Shown: positions 1 to 5,799 of the stretch, one piece after another
Layout of the letters: the number at the start of each line of letters is the position of its first letter
Numbering within the stretch: position 1 is the first letter of the stretch
Assembly (NCBI GenBank): GCA_021786915.1
Contig: JAJYMP010000556.1
Coordinates: forward strand, 1-9,155
Reading direction: 5' to 3'
DNA from: Chloroflexota bacterium
GTDB taxonomy: Bacteria > Chloroflexota > Limnocylindria > Limnocylindrales > CSP1-4
Length of the DNA stretch: 9,155 bases
Program-made: the position numbers and the translations under genes
The notes under the pieces: generated by a model
What the model saw: the letters and a program-made list of their open reading frames with translations, nothing else
What the model was told of the DNA's origin: nothing
Databases searched by the model: none

Positions 1-67
1 CGACGTACCCGAACACGCAGATCGCAGCCACGATCACCACCCAGCCCATGACCCGTCGGATCGACAC
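1..67 (-). CDS. Start of a membrane protein gene, truncated by the window edge
   Basis: Only about 22 codons are visible. A GTG at 67 opens a frame that stays open to the window edge and encodes MSIRRVMGWVVIVAAICVFG, a short basic N-terminus followed by a hydrophobic stretch typical of a signal anchor or first transmembrane helix. It begins 12 bp after the pyrC stop on the same strand, so it is probably the next gene of the pyr operon. An in-frame ATG at 49 is an alternative start. A G-rich stretch (GGGGG) just upstream of the GTG could serve as a weak ribosome site. In mycobacterial pyr operons a small membrane protein gene sits between pyrC and carA; this may be an equivalent, but that is inferred from position and hydrophobicity only. 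Confidence 0.45.
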   Translation of the reverse strand, partial: MSIRRVMGWVVIVAAICVFGYV

Positions 68-79
68 CGGAGCCCCCGT

Positions 80-1477
80 TCAGCCGCCTGCGTACGCGAC
101 GCGGCCATTGGAGAGGACGAGCCGGACGACGCCCGGTAGCGCCCGCCCGAGCAGGGGCGTGTTCTTGCCCTTGGAGGCGAGCGAGGCCGCGTCCACCGTC
201 CAGGCGGCGCCCGCGTCAACCACCACGAGGTTGGCCGGCTCGCCCGCGCGCAGCCCGGGGGCCACGCCGCCGCGCGCGCCGAGCAGCCTCGCGGGCCCCG
301 TCGTCAGCAGCGCCACGGCAGCCGCCAGCGGCAGCTCCCCAGCCCCCACCGCCGCGAGCACCGCCGAGAGCGCCGTCTCGATCCCGCTGATCCCGTTGAC
401 GGCCCAGCCGAACTCGACGTGCTTGTCCACCTCGGTGTGCGGCGCGTGGTCGGTCGCGATGGCGTCAGCGGTGCCGTCGCGGAGCGCCGCGCGGCAGGCG
501 GCCGCGTCCTCCGCGGAGCGCAGCGGCGGGTTCACGCGAAGCGACGTGTCGTAGGGCCCGGCGACGAGCGCGCCGTCCGCCCAGGGATCGCGCGCTCTGC
601 CGTCCCCGTCGAGCGCCTCCCAGGCCCAGCGCCGGGCTCCCGCGATCCACTCGTCGGTGAGCGCGAGGTGGTGCGGCGTGACGTCGCACGTGACCGGGAG
701 CCCGGCTGCCTTCGCGGCCCGGACGTGGTCGAGCGATGCCGCGGTGGACAGGTGCGTCAGGTGCAGGCGGGCGCCCGGCACGTCGCGGACCACGTCGGCG
801 AGGACCGCGATCGAGCGCGCCACCGAGCCCGCCTCCCCCGCCACCGGCCAGCCCTTGAGGCCCAGCACCGTCGCCACGTAGCCCTCCGACGCCTCCGCGC
901 CCTCGGTCAGGGCGAGGTCCTCCGGGTGGTCCACGATCGGCAGGCCCAAGGCGCTCGCATAGGCGAGGGCGTTGCGCAGGATCGTCGCTGAGCGGACGGA
1001 AGCCCCGTCGTCGGAGAACCCGACCACGCCCGCATCGGCCAGCTCGCCCATCGCGGACAGCGTCTCGCCCTGGCGGCCGACGGTCACGGCGCCGTGCACG
1101 AGGACCGTGACGGGCGAGCCGGACGCCGCGGCGGCAGCTCGAACCCGGCCCAGCACCGACGGCTCGTCGAGCGTGGGGGTGGTGTTGGGCATCAGGGCGA
1201 CCGTCGTGAAGCCGCCGTGCGCGGCCGCGGCCAGCCCGCTCGCCACCGTCTCGGCGTCCTCGTTGCCGGGCTCGCGGAGGTGCGCGTGGTAGTCGACCAG
1301 ACCCGGGAGGATGAGCACGCCGCCTGGGGTCAGGCCATCCGCGTCGGCACCGCTCAGCCAGGTCAGCCGCTCCAGCTTCCCCCCGCACACCTCGATCTCG
1401 GCTGCGCCCTCGCGACCGGCAGCCGGGTCCACGGCCCAGCCGCGGACGGTCGTGTCGTGCCCCTCGCTCCCGCTCAC
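80..1477 (-). CDS. pyrC: Dihydroorotase (third step of de novo pyrimidine synthesis)
   Basis: The product (465 aa) interconverts N-carbamoyl-aspartate and dihydroorotate in the cytoplasm, using a zinc centre of the amidohydrolase TIM-barrel superfamily. Visible motifs are DYHAHLREPG (residues 62-71, metal ligands H64 and H66), MPNT (96-99), FSDDG (154-158, the Asp that supplies a metal ligand in class I enzymes lacking the carboxylated Lys), H184 in VDHPEDL, H242 in LHLTHLS, and D343 in ATDHAPHT. This pattern fits the class I bacterial type. The GTG start at 1477 overlaps the pyrB stop by 4 bp (GTGA); the open frame continues further upstream only as an antiparallel-free shadow inside pyrB and is not used. 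About 34 residues separate TDE (274-276) from YDTSLRVNPPLR (309-320), longer than I expect for the family, and this insertion contains several Trp and Asp. The enzyme sits between pyrB and a membrane protein gene. Confidence 0.95.
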   Translation of the reverse strand: MSGSEGHDTTVRGWAVDPAAGREGAAEIEVCGGKLERLTWLSGADADGLTPGGVLILPGLVDYHAHLREPGNEDAETVASGLAAAAHGGFTTVALMPNTTPTLDEPSVLGRVRAAAAASGSPVTVLVHGAVTVGRQGETLSAMGELADAGVVGFSDDGASVRSATILRNALAYASALGLPIVDHPEDLALTEGAEASEGYVATVLGLKGWPVAGEAGSVARSIAVLADVVRDVPGARLHLTHLSTAASLDHVRAAKAAGLPVTCDVTPHHLALTDEWIAGARRWAWEALDGDGRARDPWADGALVAGPYDTSLRVNPPLRSAEDAAACRAALRDGTADAIATDHAPHTEVDKHVEFGWAVNGISGIETALSAVLAAVGAGELPLAAAVALLTTGPARLLGARGGVAPGLRAGEPANLVVVDAGAAWTVDAASLASKGKNTPLLGRALPGVVRLVLSNGRVAYAGG

Positions 1478-2496
1478 GCGCCCGCCTCCGTCCGCCGCGT
1501 CCCGGCCAGCAGGTACAGCAGCGCCATCCGGACCGCCACCCCGTTGTGGACCTGGTCGGTCACCACCGAGTGCGGTCCCGCCGCCACGTCCGCGGCGATC
1601 TCCACGCCTTCGTTCATGGGCCCCGGGTGCATCACGATCGAGTCCGGCCTGGCCGCCCGCAGCCGCTCGCTCGTCAGGCCGTACCGCGCGGCGTACTCGC
1701 GCAGCGAGGGAAGCAGCCCCGACGCCATGCGCTCCTTCTGGATGCGCAGCGCCATCACGACGTCCGCGTCGCGCAGCGCCGCGCCCACGTCGGAGGTGAC
1801 GGTGAAGCGCCGTCCCGACGCTCCCCGGGCCGCCCACGCCTCGAAGCCGCGCAGGAGCGTCGACGGGCCGCAGATCCAGAGGTCGGCGCCCATCGCCGTC
1901 AGCGTCCACACGTTGGACCGGGCGACCCGGGAGTGCAGCGCGTCGCCCAGGATGACCACCTTGCGGCCCTCGAGCGACCCGCCGGGCAGCCTCGAGCGCA
2001 GCGTGTAGAGGTCCAGCAGCGCCTGTGAGGGATGCGCGTGCCAGCCGTCGCCGCCGTTGAGCACCGAGCCCGAGAAGATGTCTGCCGCGAGGTACGGCGC
2101 GCCCGACACGCTGTGGCGCATCACCAGCATGTCCGCGCCCAGCGCCTCGACCGTGCGCACGGTGTCGATCAGCGACTCGCCCTTCGACACCGACGACGAG
2201 GCGGCCGCGATGTTGACCACGTCGGCCGACAGGTTCTTGGCCGCGACCTCGAACGAGACGCGGGTCCGGGTGGAGGCCTCGTAGAACAGGATCGTGACGC
2301 CCAGGCCGCGCAGCGCCGGCACCTTGGGGATGGGCCGCGCGAGCACGTCGTGCATCTCGTCGGCGGTCCGCATGACGAGCTCGATGTCGGGCCGCGTCAG
2401 CCCGTCCACGTCGAGCAGGTGGCGGTGCGTCCAGTGGACGGATGCCTCGGGCGGGGCCGCGATCGCCCCCTCCGGACGGTCCGACCCGGTGCTCAT
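1474..2496 (-). CDS. pyrB: Aspartate carbamoyltransferase catalytic chain
   Basis: The product (340 aa) condenses carbamoyl phosphate with L-aspartate to N-carbamoyl-aspartate, the committed step of pyrimidine synthesis. The carbamoyl-phosphate loop [13 protein letters not shown] lies at residues 71-83 (STRTR 75-79). SSVSKGES (101-108) carries the mobile-loop Ser and Lys (K106). HPSQALLD (155-162), [12 protein letters not shown] (184-195), RIQKER (251-256) and [10 protein letters not shown] (290-299) complete the active site and aspartate-binding region. The N-terminus has about 20 extra residues before the first conserved helix. The ATG at 2496 overlaps the pyrR stop as ATGA, and the gene ends in a GTGA overlap with pyrC, so translation is probably coupled on both sides. 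No regulatory-chain gene (pyrI) is present, as expected for a PyrR-controlled operon. Ornithine carbamoyltransferase is the only serious alternative; the RIQKER and HPGPMNEG motifs and the context argue against it. Confidence 0.97.
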   Translation of the reverse strand: MSTGSDRPEGAIAAPPEASVHWTHRHLLDVDGLTRPDIELVMRTADEMHDVLARPIPKVPALRGLGVTILFYEASTRTRVSFEVAAKNLSADVVNIAAASSSVSKGESLIDTVRTVEALGADMLVMRHSVSGAPYLAADIFSGSVLNGGDGWHAHPSQALLDLYTLRSRLPGGSLEGRKVVILGDALHSRVARSNVWTLTAMGADLWICGPSTLLRGFEAWAARGASGRRFTVTSDVGAALRDADVVMALRIQKERMASGLLPSLREYAARYGLTSERLRAARPDSIVMHPGPMNEGVEIAADVAAGPHSVVTDQVHNGVAVRMALLYLLAGTRRTEAGA

Positions 2497-3059
2497 GCGG
2501 CCGTCCCGCCGAGGGCAGCCAGGCCGGGGCGCCGCTCGATCTCCACGGCGTCCTCGCCGTCGATCTCCTCGAGCATCACCTTGACGACCTCCTCGCGCGA
2601 CGTCGGCACGTTCTTGCCCACGTGGTCGGCGCGGATCGGCAGCTCGCGGTGGCCCCGGTCCACCAGCACCGCGAGGCGGATCGCCTGGGGCCGCCCGTAG
2701 TCGATGAGCGCGTCCATGGCGGCGCGGATCGTCCGGCCGGTGTAGAGCACGTCGTCCACGAGCACGATCGTCTTGCCGTTGAGGTCGAAGGCGATGTCGG
2801 TGCCCTTGACGATGGGCTGCTGCGCGACGAGCGAGAGGTCGTCGCGGTAGAACGTGATGTCCAGCGCGCCCACGGGGATGTCCGCGCCCTCGTTGTCGCG
2901 GATCGCGGCCGCCAGGCGCCGCGCGAGCGGGACCCCGCGGCGCTGGATGCCCACCAGCGCCAGCGCGTCGGTGCCGGCGTGCTTCTCCACGATCTCGTGA
3001 GAGATTCGGATGGTCGCCCGGCGGATGTCCTCCGCCGTCATGATCCGGCGGCCCGTCAT
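2493..3059 (-). CDS. pyrR: PyrR, pyrimidine operon RNA-binding regulator / uracil phosphoribosyltransferase
   Basis: PyrR (188 aa here) is a type I phosphoribosyltransferase fold protein that binds pyr mRNA when UMP or UTP is abundant, and often has uracil phosphoribosyltransferase activity. The PRPP-binding loop [12 protein letters not shown] is at residues 99-110. The N-terminal [20 protein letters not shown] block and [15 protein letters not shown] (36-50) are characteristic of PyrR rather than of Upp or PyrE. The C-terminus runs slightly long in an Ala/Gly-rich tail. I chose the ATG at 3059 because it gives the usual family length and overlaps the stop of an upstream 8-codon leader ORF (ATGA). 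It has no Shine-Dalgarno of its own: the strong one at 3091-3099 lies over 30 nt upstream and no start codon in this frame falls within reach of it. An internal ATG at 3041 is a less likely start. The gene is first in a pyrR-pyrB-pyrC operon and probably autoregulated. Confidence 0.95.
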   Translation of the reverse strand: MTGRRIMTAEDIRRATIRISHEIVEKHAGTDALALVGIQRRGVPLARRLAAAIRDNEGADIPVGALDITFYRDDLSLVAQQPIVKGTDIAFDLNGKTIVLVDDVLYTGRTIRAAMDALIDYGRPQAIRLAVLVDRGHRELPIRADHVGKNVPTSREEVVKVMLEEIDGEDAVEIERRPGLAALGGTAA

Positions 3060-3082
3060 CGGGTCAACCCGTAGCGTCGCAC
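3056..3082 (-). CDS. Eight-codon leader peptide of the pyr operon
   Basis: A GTG at 3082 follows a strong Shine-Dalgarno by 8-10 nt and opens the short frame MRRYGLTR, ending in TGA at 3058-3056. That stop shares four bases with the pyrR start (ATGA), exactly the arrangement seen at the next two junctions of the operon. The frame differs from that of pyrR, so this is not an N-terminal extension of PyrR. The likely role is as a landing pad: ribosomes load at the strong site, finish the peptide and re-initiate on pyrR. The peptide sequence itself shows nothing suggestive. In Mycobacterium smegmatis, PyrR is known to repress the pyr operon translationally at its first ribosome-binding site; extending that to this leader ORF is inference. 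Confidence 0.7.
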   Translation of the reverse strand: MRRYGLTR

Positions 3083-3090
3083 GCGGCTCG

Positions 3091-3099
3091 CTCCTCCTT
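3091..3099 (-). promoter_or_regulatory. Strong Shine-Dalgarno of the pyr leader ORF
   Basis: The minus strand reads AAGGAGGAG, a near-perfect anti-16S match and the strongest ribosome site noticed in the window. It starts only 3 nt (GGG) after the second PyrR-type hairpin. The next suitable start codon is the leader GTG at 3082. Protein bound to the hairpins would be expected to block ribosome access here. Confidence 0.8.
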
Positions 3100-3102
3100 C
3101 CC

Positions 3103-3116
3103 GGCCTCACGGGGCC
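3103..3116 (-). promoter_or_regulatory. PyrR-binding RNA motif, copy 2 (next to the ribosome site)
   Basis: The minus strand reads GGCCCCGTGAGGCC. Compared with the known PyrR-binding consensus ARUCCNGNGAGGYU it agrees at 11 of 14 positions. The CC/GG stem with loop CGUGA is kept, and the outer A-U pair is replaced by G-C. The bulged U of the consensus is C here, so this copy may bind PyrR less well, or may instead fold as a plain GGCC/GGCC hairpin. It shares an exact 14-bp direct repeat with copy 1 at an 18-bp period and lies 3 nt ahead of the Shine-Dalgarno. Confidence 0.65.
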
Positions 3117-3118
3117 AC

Positions 3119-3136
3119 CCGGCCTCACGGGACCGG
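3119..3136 (-). promoter_or_regulatory. PyrR-binding RNA hairpin, copy 1
   Basis: The transcript segment CCGGUCCCGUGAGGCCGG folds as a four-pair stem CCGG/CCGG, a single bulged U, a two-pair CC/GG stem and a five-base loop CGUGA. This is the architecture of known PyrR binding loops. Against ARUCCNGNGAGGYU it matches 12 of 14 positions; the two differences (A to G and U to C) lie opposite each other and preserve the pair. It begins roughly 10 nt after the expected transcription start. No antiterminator/terminator pair with a U-run is visible, so control is more likely by translation than by attenuation. Confidence 0.75.
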
Positions 3137-3153
3137 CGCGGAAATCGCCGTTC

Positions 3154-3159
3154 AGTCTA
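3154..3159 (-). promoter_or_regulatory. Candidate -10 box of the pyr operon promoter
   Basis: The minus strand reads TAGACT, matching the TAnnnT pattern of housekeeping-sigma -10 elements. It lies in an AT-richer island (CTAGACTGAA) within otherwise very GC-rich spacer. Transcription would start near 3147, giving a leader of about 65 nt to the leader GTG. No recognisable -35 hexamer lies 16-18 bp upstream, so the call rests on position and the -10 alone. Confidence 0.45.
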
Positions 3160-3164
3160 GCGCG

Positions 3165-3201
3165 CTCCGGCGCGCCCGGGGCGCGGAGCCGGGCGCCGGA
3201 G
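3165..3201 (-). terminator. GC-rich inverted repeat between the secreted-protein gene and the pyr operon
   Basis: On the minus strand CTCCGGCGC (3201-3193) and GCGCCGGAG (3173-3165) form a perfect 9-bp stem. The 19-nt interior can itself pair partly through CCGG elements. It begins about 55 nt after the stop at 3256 and ends just before the candidate pyr -10 box. No T-tract follows, so it may be a weak or Rho-assisted terminator, or a boundary structure. The 3060-3255 spacer otherwise contains the pyr leader elements listed separately. Confidence 0.4.
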
Positions 3202-3255
3202 GTCGTCAGGACTGCTCGACGGGACCTCGTGGGCCACCGGGCCTGGCGATCGCGA

Positions 3256-3807
3256 TCAGTAGACCGAGACCGTCACCCACGTGGTGCCAGACCATGACGC
3301 GCATCCGCAGATGGCGAAGAAGTCCGGCCGGTAGAGGTCGACGACGCGAACTGGATCCTGTGGGCCCCAGTCGGTCACTGTCCGCAGGACGCAGCCGCCG
3401 GCGCCGCAGACACGCACGACAGTCCCCTGCGGCAGGCGCATCGCGGTGGTGCCGTTGTCATAGAAGGTCGCCCACCCCGTGAGCTTGTACAGGGGCGGCT
3501 TCCAGGCCTTGACCGCGCTCACTGAGGGCTGGGTCACCGACGGGCGCGCAGCGGGCGCTGCCGGGGCGCTGCCGGGCTCGACGAGCCGGCCGCTGCCGTC
3601 CAGGAAGCCGGCCGCGCGAAGCGCAGCGTCAGGCACCGCCGCCGGCTCCGATGCCGGGACGCCCGCGTGACTGGGCACCTGGACGAAGGTCGTCGCCTGG
3701 AGCACCCGGGCTGGCGAGGGGACCTTCGAGCCCGCAGGCGCTGGCAGGCCGATCAGGGCGGCTGCAGCGATGAGCGCCGACGCCGCGACGACCACTCTGC
3801 GTCGCAT
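3256..3807 (-). CDS. Secreted protein with an RlpA-like double-psi beta-barrel domain
   Basis: The 183-aa product starts with a signal peptide: MRRR, a hydrophobic core [16 protein letters not shown], and a likely signal-peptidase site near PAPAGS (about residue 27). A Pro/Ala/Ser/Val-rich spacer runs to about residue 100. The C-terminal 75 residues show the double-psi beta-barrel pattern: [13 protein letters not shown] (111-123), a [12 protein letters not shown] strand pair (128-139), TDWGP (145-149) and [13 protein letters not shown] (155-167), where RlpA-type proteins have NDRGP and IIDLS. Four cysteines (C134, C139, C167, C169) could form disulfides. RlpA proteins act on peptidoglycan; whether this short relative is enzymatic or merely binds polysaccharide is unknown. 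The ATG at 3807 gives the best signal peptide. Earlier starts at 3828 (ATG) and 3855 (GTG) exist, but the latter lies inside a hairpin. The gene appears monocistronic, and only a weak GCGGGTC precedes the ATG as a ribosome site. Confidence 0.8.
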   Translation of the reverse strand: MRRRVVVAASALIAAAALIGLPAPAGSKVPSPARVLQATTFVQVPSHAGVPASEPAAVPDAALRAAGFLDGSGRLVEPGSAPAAPAARPSVTQPSVSAVKAWKPPLYKLTGWATFYDNGTTAMRLPQGTVVRVCGAGGCVLRTVTDWGPQDPVRVVDLYRPDFFAICGCASWSGTTWVTVSVY

Positions 3808-3816
3808 GACCCGCGG

Positions 3817-3844
3817 ACAATACCGCATCGTCCGGAAAGCGCAA
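3817..3844 (-). promoter_or_regulatory. Possible promoter giving a near-leaderless mRNA for the secreted-protein gene
   Basis: On the minus strand TTGCGC (3844-3839) and TATTGT (3822-3817) are separated by 16 bp and immediately follow the 3845-3870 hairpin. TATTGT ends 9 nt before the ATG at 3807, so transcription would begin at or beside the start codon. This would explain the lack of a good Shine-Dalgarno. The -35 matches consensus at only three positions. Confidence 0.35.
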
Positions 3845-3870
3845 GGGTGCCGCACCGGCGGGCGGCACCC
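3845..3870 (-). terminator. Hairpin terminator after the anti-sigma gene
   Basis: GGGTGCCGC and GCGGCACCC form a perfect 9-bp stem with an 8-nt loop. The hairpin lies about 55 nt after the anti-sigma stop codon. On the minus strand it is followed by TTGCGCTTT, a modest T-rich stretch for this genome. It probably ends the sigma/anti-sigma transcript and insulates the downstream secreted-protein gene. Confidence 0.6.
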
Positions 3871-3924
3871 GCGGTCCCCCTGCGACGCCGCGGAGGAGGC
3901 GCTGCCGAGCGTCCCAGAACCGGG

Positions 3925-5799
3925 TCAGGGAACGACCGGACCGCTCCCGTCGGCGGGCAGTTCCATCGTCGGGTACACCGTCTTGCCCGACCAGGCGAGC
4001 ACCTCGACGGTCTGCGGCCCGCTCTGGTCGGGGGTCGTCCAGGCGAGGCGTCCTGCCCGCAGCGAGAAGTCCGGGTTGGCGCGGGTCGCGTCGAGCATCG
4101 GGTTCGCGAGGTCGGGAGCCCCGGTGGCCGCGTCCACCCCGTAGAGGGTCAGCCGGCCGCTCTGGCCGTTGCCCTGGTCCTCCCAGACCGCCACGACGGT
4201 CCCGGTGTCGTCCCAGCGCACCTGCCAGGCGCCGAGCGGGCCCCTGGCGAGGACGTGCGAAGCTGCGGGGGCCGCGTCCGTGCTCGGCCACGCGCCCAGG
4301 ACCAGCTGTCCCCGGTCGGGGACCCACGTCACGCCGTCGGCCGCCAGTTTCACGGTCCCCGCCCACCAGGCCGCGGTCGTCCCGGTGGGCGACACCGAGG
4401 GGAGCCAGGTCCCGGGCGCGCCGATCGCCGTCGCCAGTCCGGTGGCGGGGTCCACCCTGTACGTCGTCGGCACGCCGTCGTGGACCCGGCTCATCAGGAT
4501 GCCCTGGTCGGTCCAGCCGGCCAGCCAGCTGCCGTGGTCGGACGTGATCATCTGGGCCGCTGCGTCCCCCATCGCCCAGAGGTAGATGTCCGGTCCGGAC
4601 GAGCCGTCCGAGGGCATCGCCGCGAACGCCAGGCGGCTCCCGTCGGGCGAGTAGACGGGTGCGCCGACCACAGTGACCCCGCTCGCGATCTTGATCGCCG
4701 TGTCGGGCGCAGGCGACACCTCGACGGAGGGGACGGCCGTCAGGGGCGGAGAGCCCGACGAGAGAGCGGGTCCGCTCCCGCCCGAGGGGGAGGCGGCGAT
4801 GGAGCCGTCCGACGGCGGAGGCGTGAGGCCCTCTGAGGGGGAGGCGGATGGCGTGCCAGGCGCGCCCGACGTCGTGGGCGACCCCGTGGCCGTGGGCGAC
4901 GGCTCGGGGGAGGTGCTGGGTGAGGCGCTCGGCGAGGCGGTGCCTGCCGTCGGGCTGGCGGGCGTGGCCGAGGCCGCGCTGGCGGATGGCGATGGTGACG
5001 CGCTCGCGCTCGGGGACTCGTTCGTGCTGGTCGGGCTCGTCGACGGCTGGGACGCCGTCGCCGTCGCCGTCTCCGCGGCTGACGGTGTGGTGGTGGCGCT
5101 CGCGGCCGCCTGCTTGACCGGGACGACGTACACGCCCTGGCTGCCGGGGTCGCGCCTGACGACCACCATCTGGCGGCCTGACGGCGAGATGGCGCCGAGG
5201 AGGTCGGTGGCCGAGCCGAAGGCGCTGACGGCGGTGACGGCGAACGTGGGCGAGACGCCGCACTCCGTGACGCCAGTGGGGCAGACCTCGTCCACCCGGC
5301 GGCTGAGCAGCTGGAGGTTCCCCGCACTGTCGAGGGAGAGCACCTGGAGGTCTGCGGCGCCCTTGATCGCGATGGGCGTCGCGGCGGCAACGGTGCCGCC
5401 CGGGCCAGCGGACCGGCTGTTGAGCAGCCCGGCCCCGACGATGACCACGACGGCCAGCATCGCGACCACGGGGGCCACCGGGAGGCGGGTGGACCGCCCG
5501 GGCGAGCCGCGCAGGCGGCGCCAGCGGCCGAACCGCGCGTGGTGCCGCTCGGCATCGATGACCGCTGCCGTTCGGGCCCACAGGTCGCGGGGCGGTTGCG
5601 GCGTGGCCCCGCGCAGCGCGCCGAAGAGGTCGTGCTGGGCGTCGTATTCGGCCGCGACCGCGGCACAGGAGGCGCACCCCTCGAGGTGCTCCGCCAGCCA
5701 GGCCTCGTCGCCCGGGGGCAGGAGCTCGTCGACTCGCGCGGCAGCCAGCTGGCGTGCCCGCTGGTGGTCCTCGGCGATCAACGGCTCGCGGCCCTTCAC
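3925..5799 (-). CDS. Membrane anti-sigma factor with zinc-finger domain and TolB/WD40-like extracytoplasmic domain
   Basis: The product (624 aa) probably holds the adjacent ECF sigma factor inactive at the membrane and releases it on an external signal. Residues 1-90 form a zinc-binding anti-sigma (ZAS-like) domain with H38-x3-C42-x2-C45 (AEHLEGCASC). A single transmembrane helix follows at about 108-126, preceded by a basic stretch (RWRRLRGSPGRSTR), which places the N-terminus in the cytoplasm. The outer part begins with a small domain (about 135-230) containing a CPTGVTEC cysteine pair (C173, C180). A Ser/Pro/Ala/Thr-rich linker spans about 231-355. Residues 360-624 contain PD40/TolB-type beta-propeller elements, for example VYSPDGSRLAFAA (382-394), and recurrent W-containing strands. 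The GTG start at 5799 overlaps the sigma stop as GTGA, typical of sigma/anti-sigma pairs. The propeller looks like a ligand or envelope sensor; the signal is unknown. Partner specificity is inferred from adjacency. Confidence 0.85.
   Translation of the reverse strand: MKGREPLIAEDHQRARQLAAARVDELLPPGDEAWLAEHLEGCASCAAVAAEYDAQHDLFGALRGATPQPPRDLWARTAAVIDAERHHARFGRWRRLRGSPGRSTRLPVAPVVAMLAVVVIVGAGLLNSRSAGPGGTVAAATPIAIKGAADLQVLSLDSAGNLQLLSRRVDEVCPTGVTECGVSPTFAVTAVSAFGSATDLLGAISPSGRQMVVVRRDPGSQGVYVVPVKQAAASATTTPSAAETATATASQPSTSPTSTNESPSASASPSPSASAASATPASPTAGTASPSASPSTSPEPSPTATGSPTTSGAPGTPSASPSEGLTPPPSDGSIAASPSGGSGPALSSGSPPLTAVPSVEVSPAPDTAIKIASGVTVVGAPVYSPDGSRLAFAAMPSDGSSGPDIYLWAMGDAAAQMITSDHGSWLAGWTDQGILMSRVHDGVPTTYRVDPATGLATAIGAPGTWLPSVSPTGTTAAWWAGTVKLAADGVTWVPDRGQLVLGAWPSTDAAPAASHVLARGPLGAWQVRWDDTGTVVAVWEDQGNGQSGRLTLYGVDAATGAPDLANPMLDATRANPDFSLRAGRLAWTTPDQSGPQTVEVLAWSGKTVYPTMELPADGSGPVVP
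4735..5109 (-). repeat. Low-complexity segment encoding a Ser/Pro/Ala/Thr linker
   Basis: This stretch of the anti-sigma gene encodes about 125 residues almost entirely of Ser, Pro, Ala and Thr (runs such as SPSASASPSPSASAASATP), with Gly and a few acidic residues towards its C-terminal end. It reads as irregular degenerate repeats of SP, SAS and TP units rather than a fixed tandem array. On the outer face of the membrane it would act as an extended stalk between the membrane-proximal domain and the propeller, and is a plausible glycosylation region. Repetition at DNA level makes it prone to length change and assembly error. Confidence 0.8.

Noticed and set aside
1478..1909. In-frame upstream extension of pyrC to a 609-residue product
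   Set aside because: The extra N-terminal part is low-complexity Arg/Gly/Ala sequence lying entirely within pyrB in another frame. The GTG at 1477 gives the normal family length and a 4-bp overlap with pyrB.
3134..3150. Alternative hairpin CGGCG/CGCCG competing with PyrR hairpin 1
   Set aside because: Its 5' arm lies at or before the expected transcription start (about 3147), so it would probably not be fully transcribed. It could be reconsidered if the start maps further upstream.
3853..3855. GTG at 3855 as the start of the secreted-protein gene
   Set aside because: It lies inside the 3845-3870 hairpin and puts 16 unneeded residues before a complete signal peptide that begins at 3807.
4735..5109. 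Repeat array resembling a CRISPR or minisatellite
   Set aside because: No fixed repeat or spacer length is present. The repetition comes from Ser/Pro/Ala/Thr codons inside an open, domain-bounded coding frame.
3629..5677. Long minus-strand open frame of 682 codons
   Set aside because: It is an Arg/Gly/Pro-rich shadow in the frame next to the anti-sigma gene, as expected when GC-rich codons suppress stops. It has no domain pattern and would overlap both real genes.
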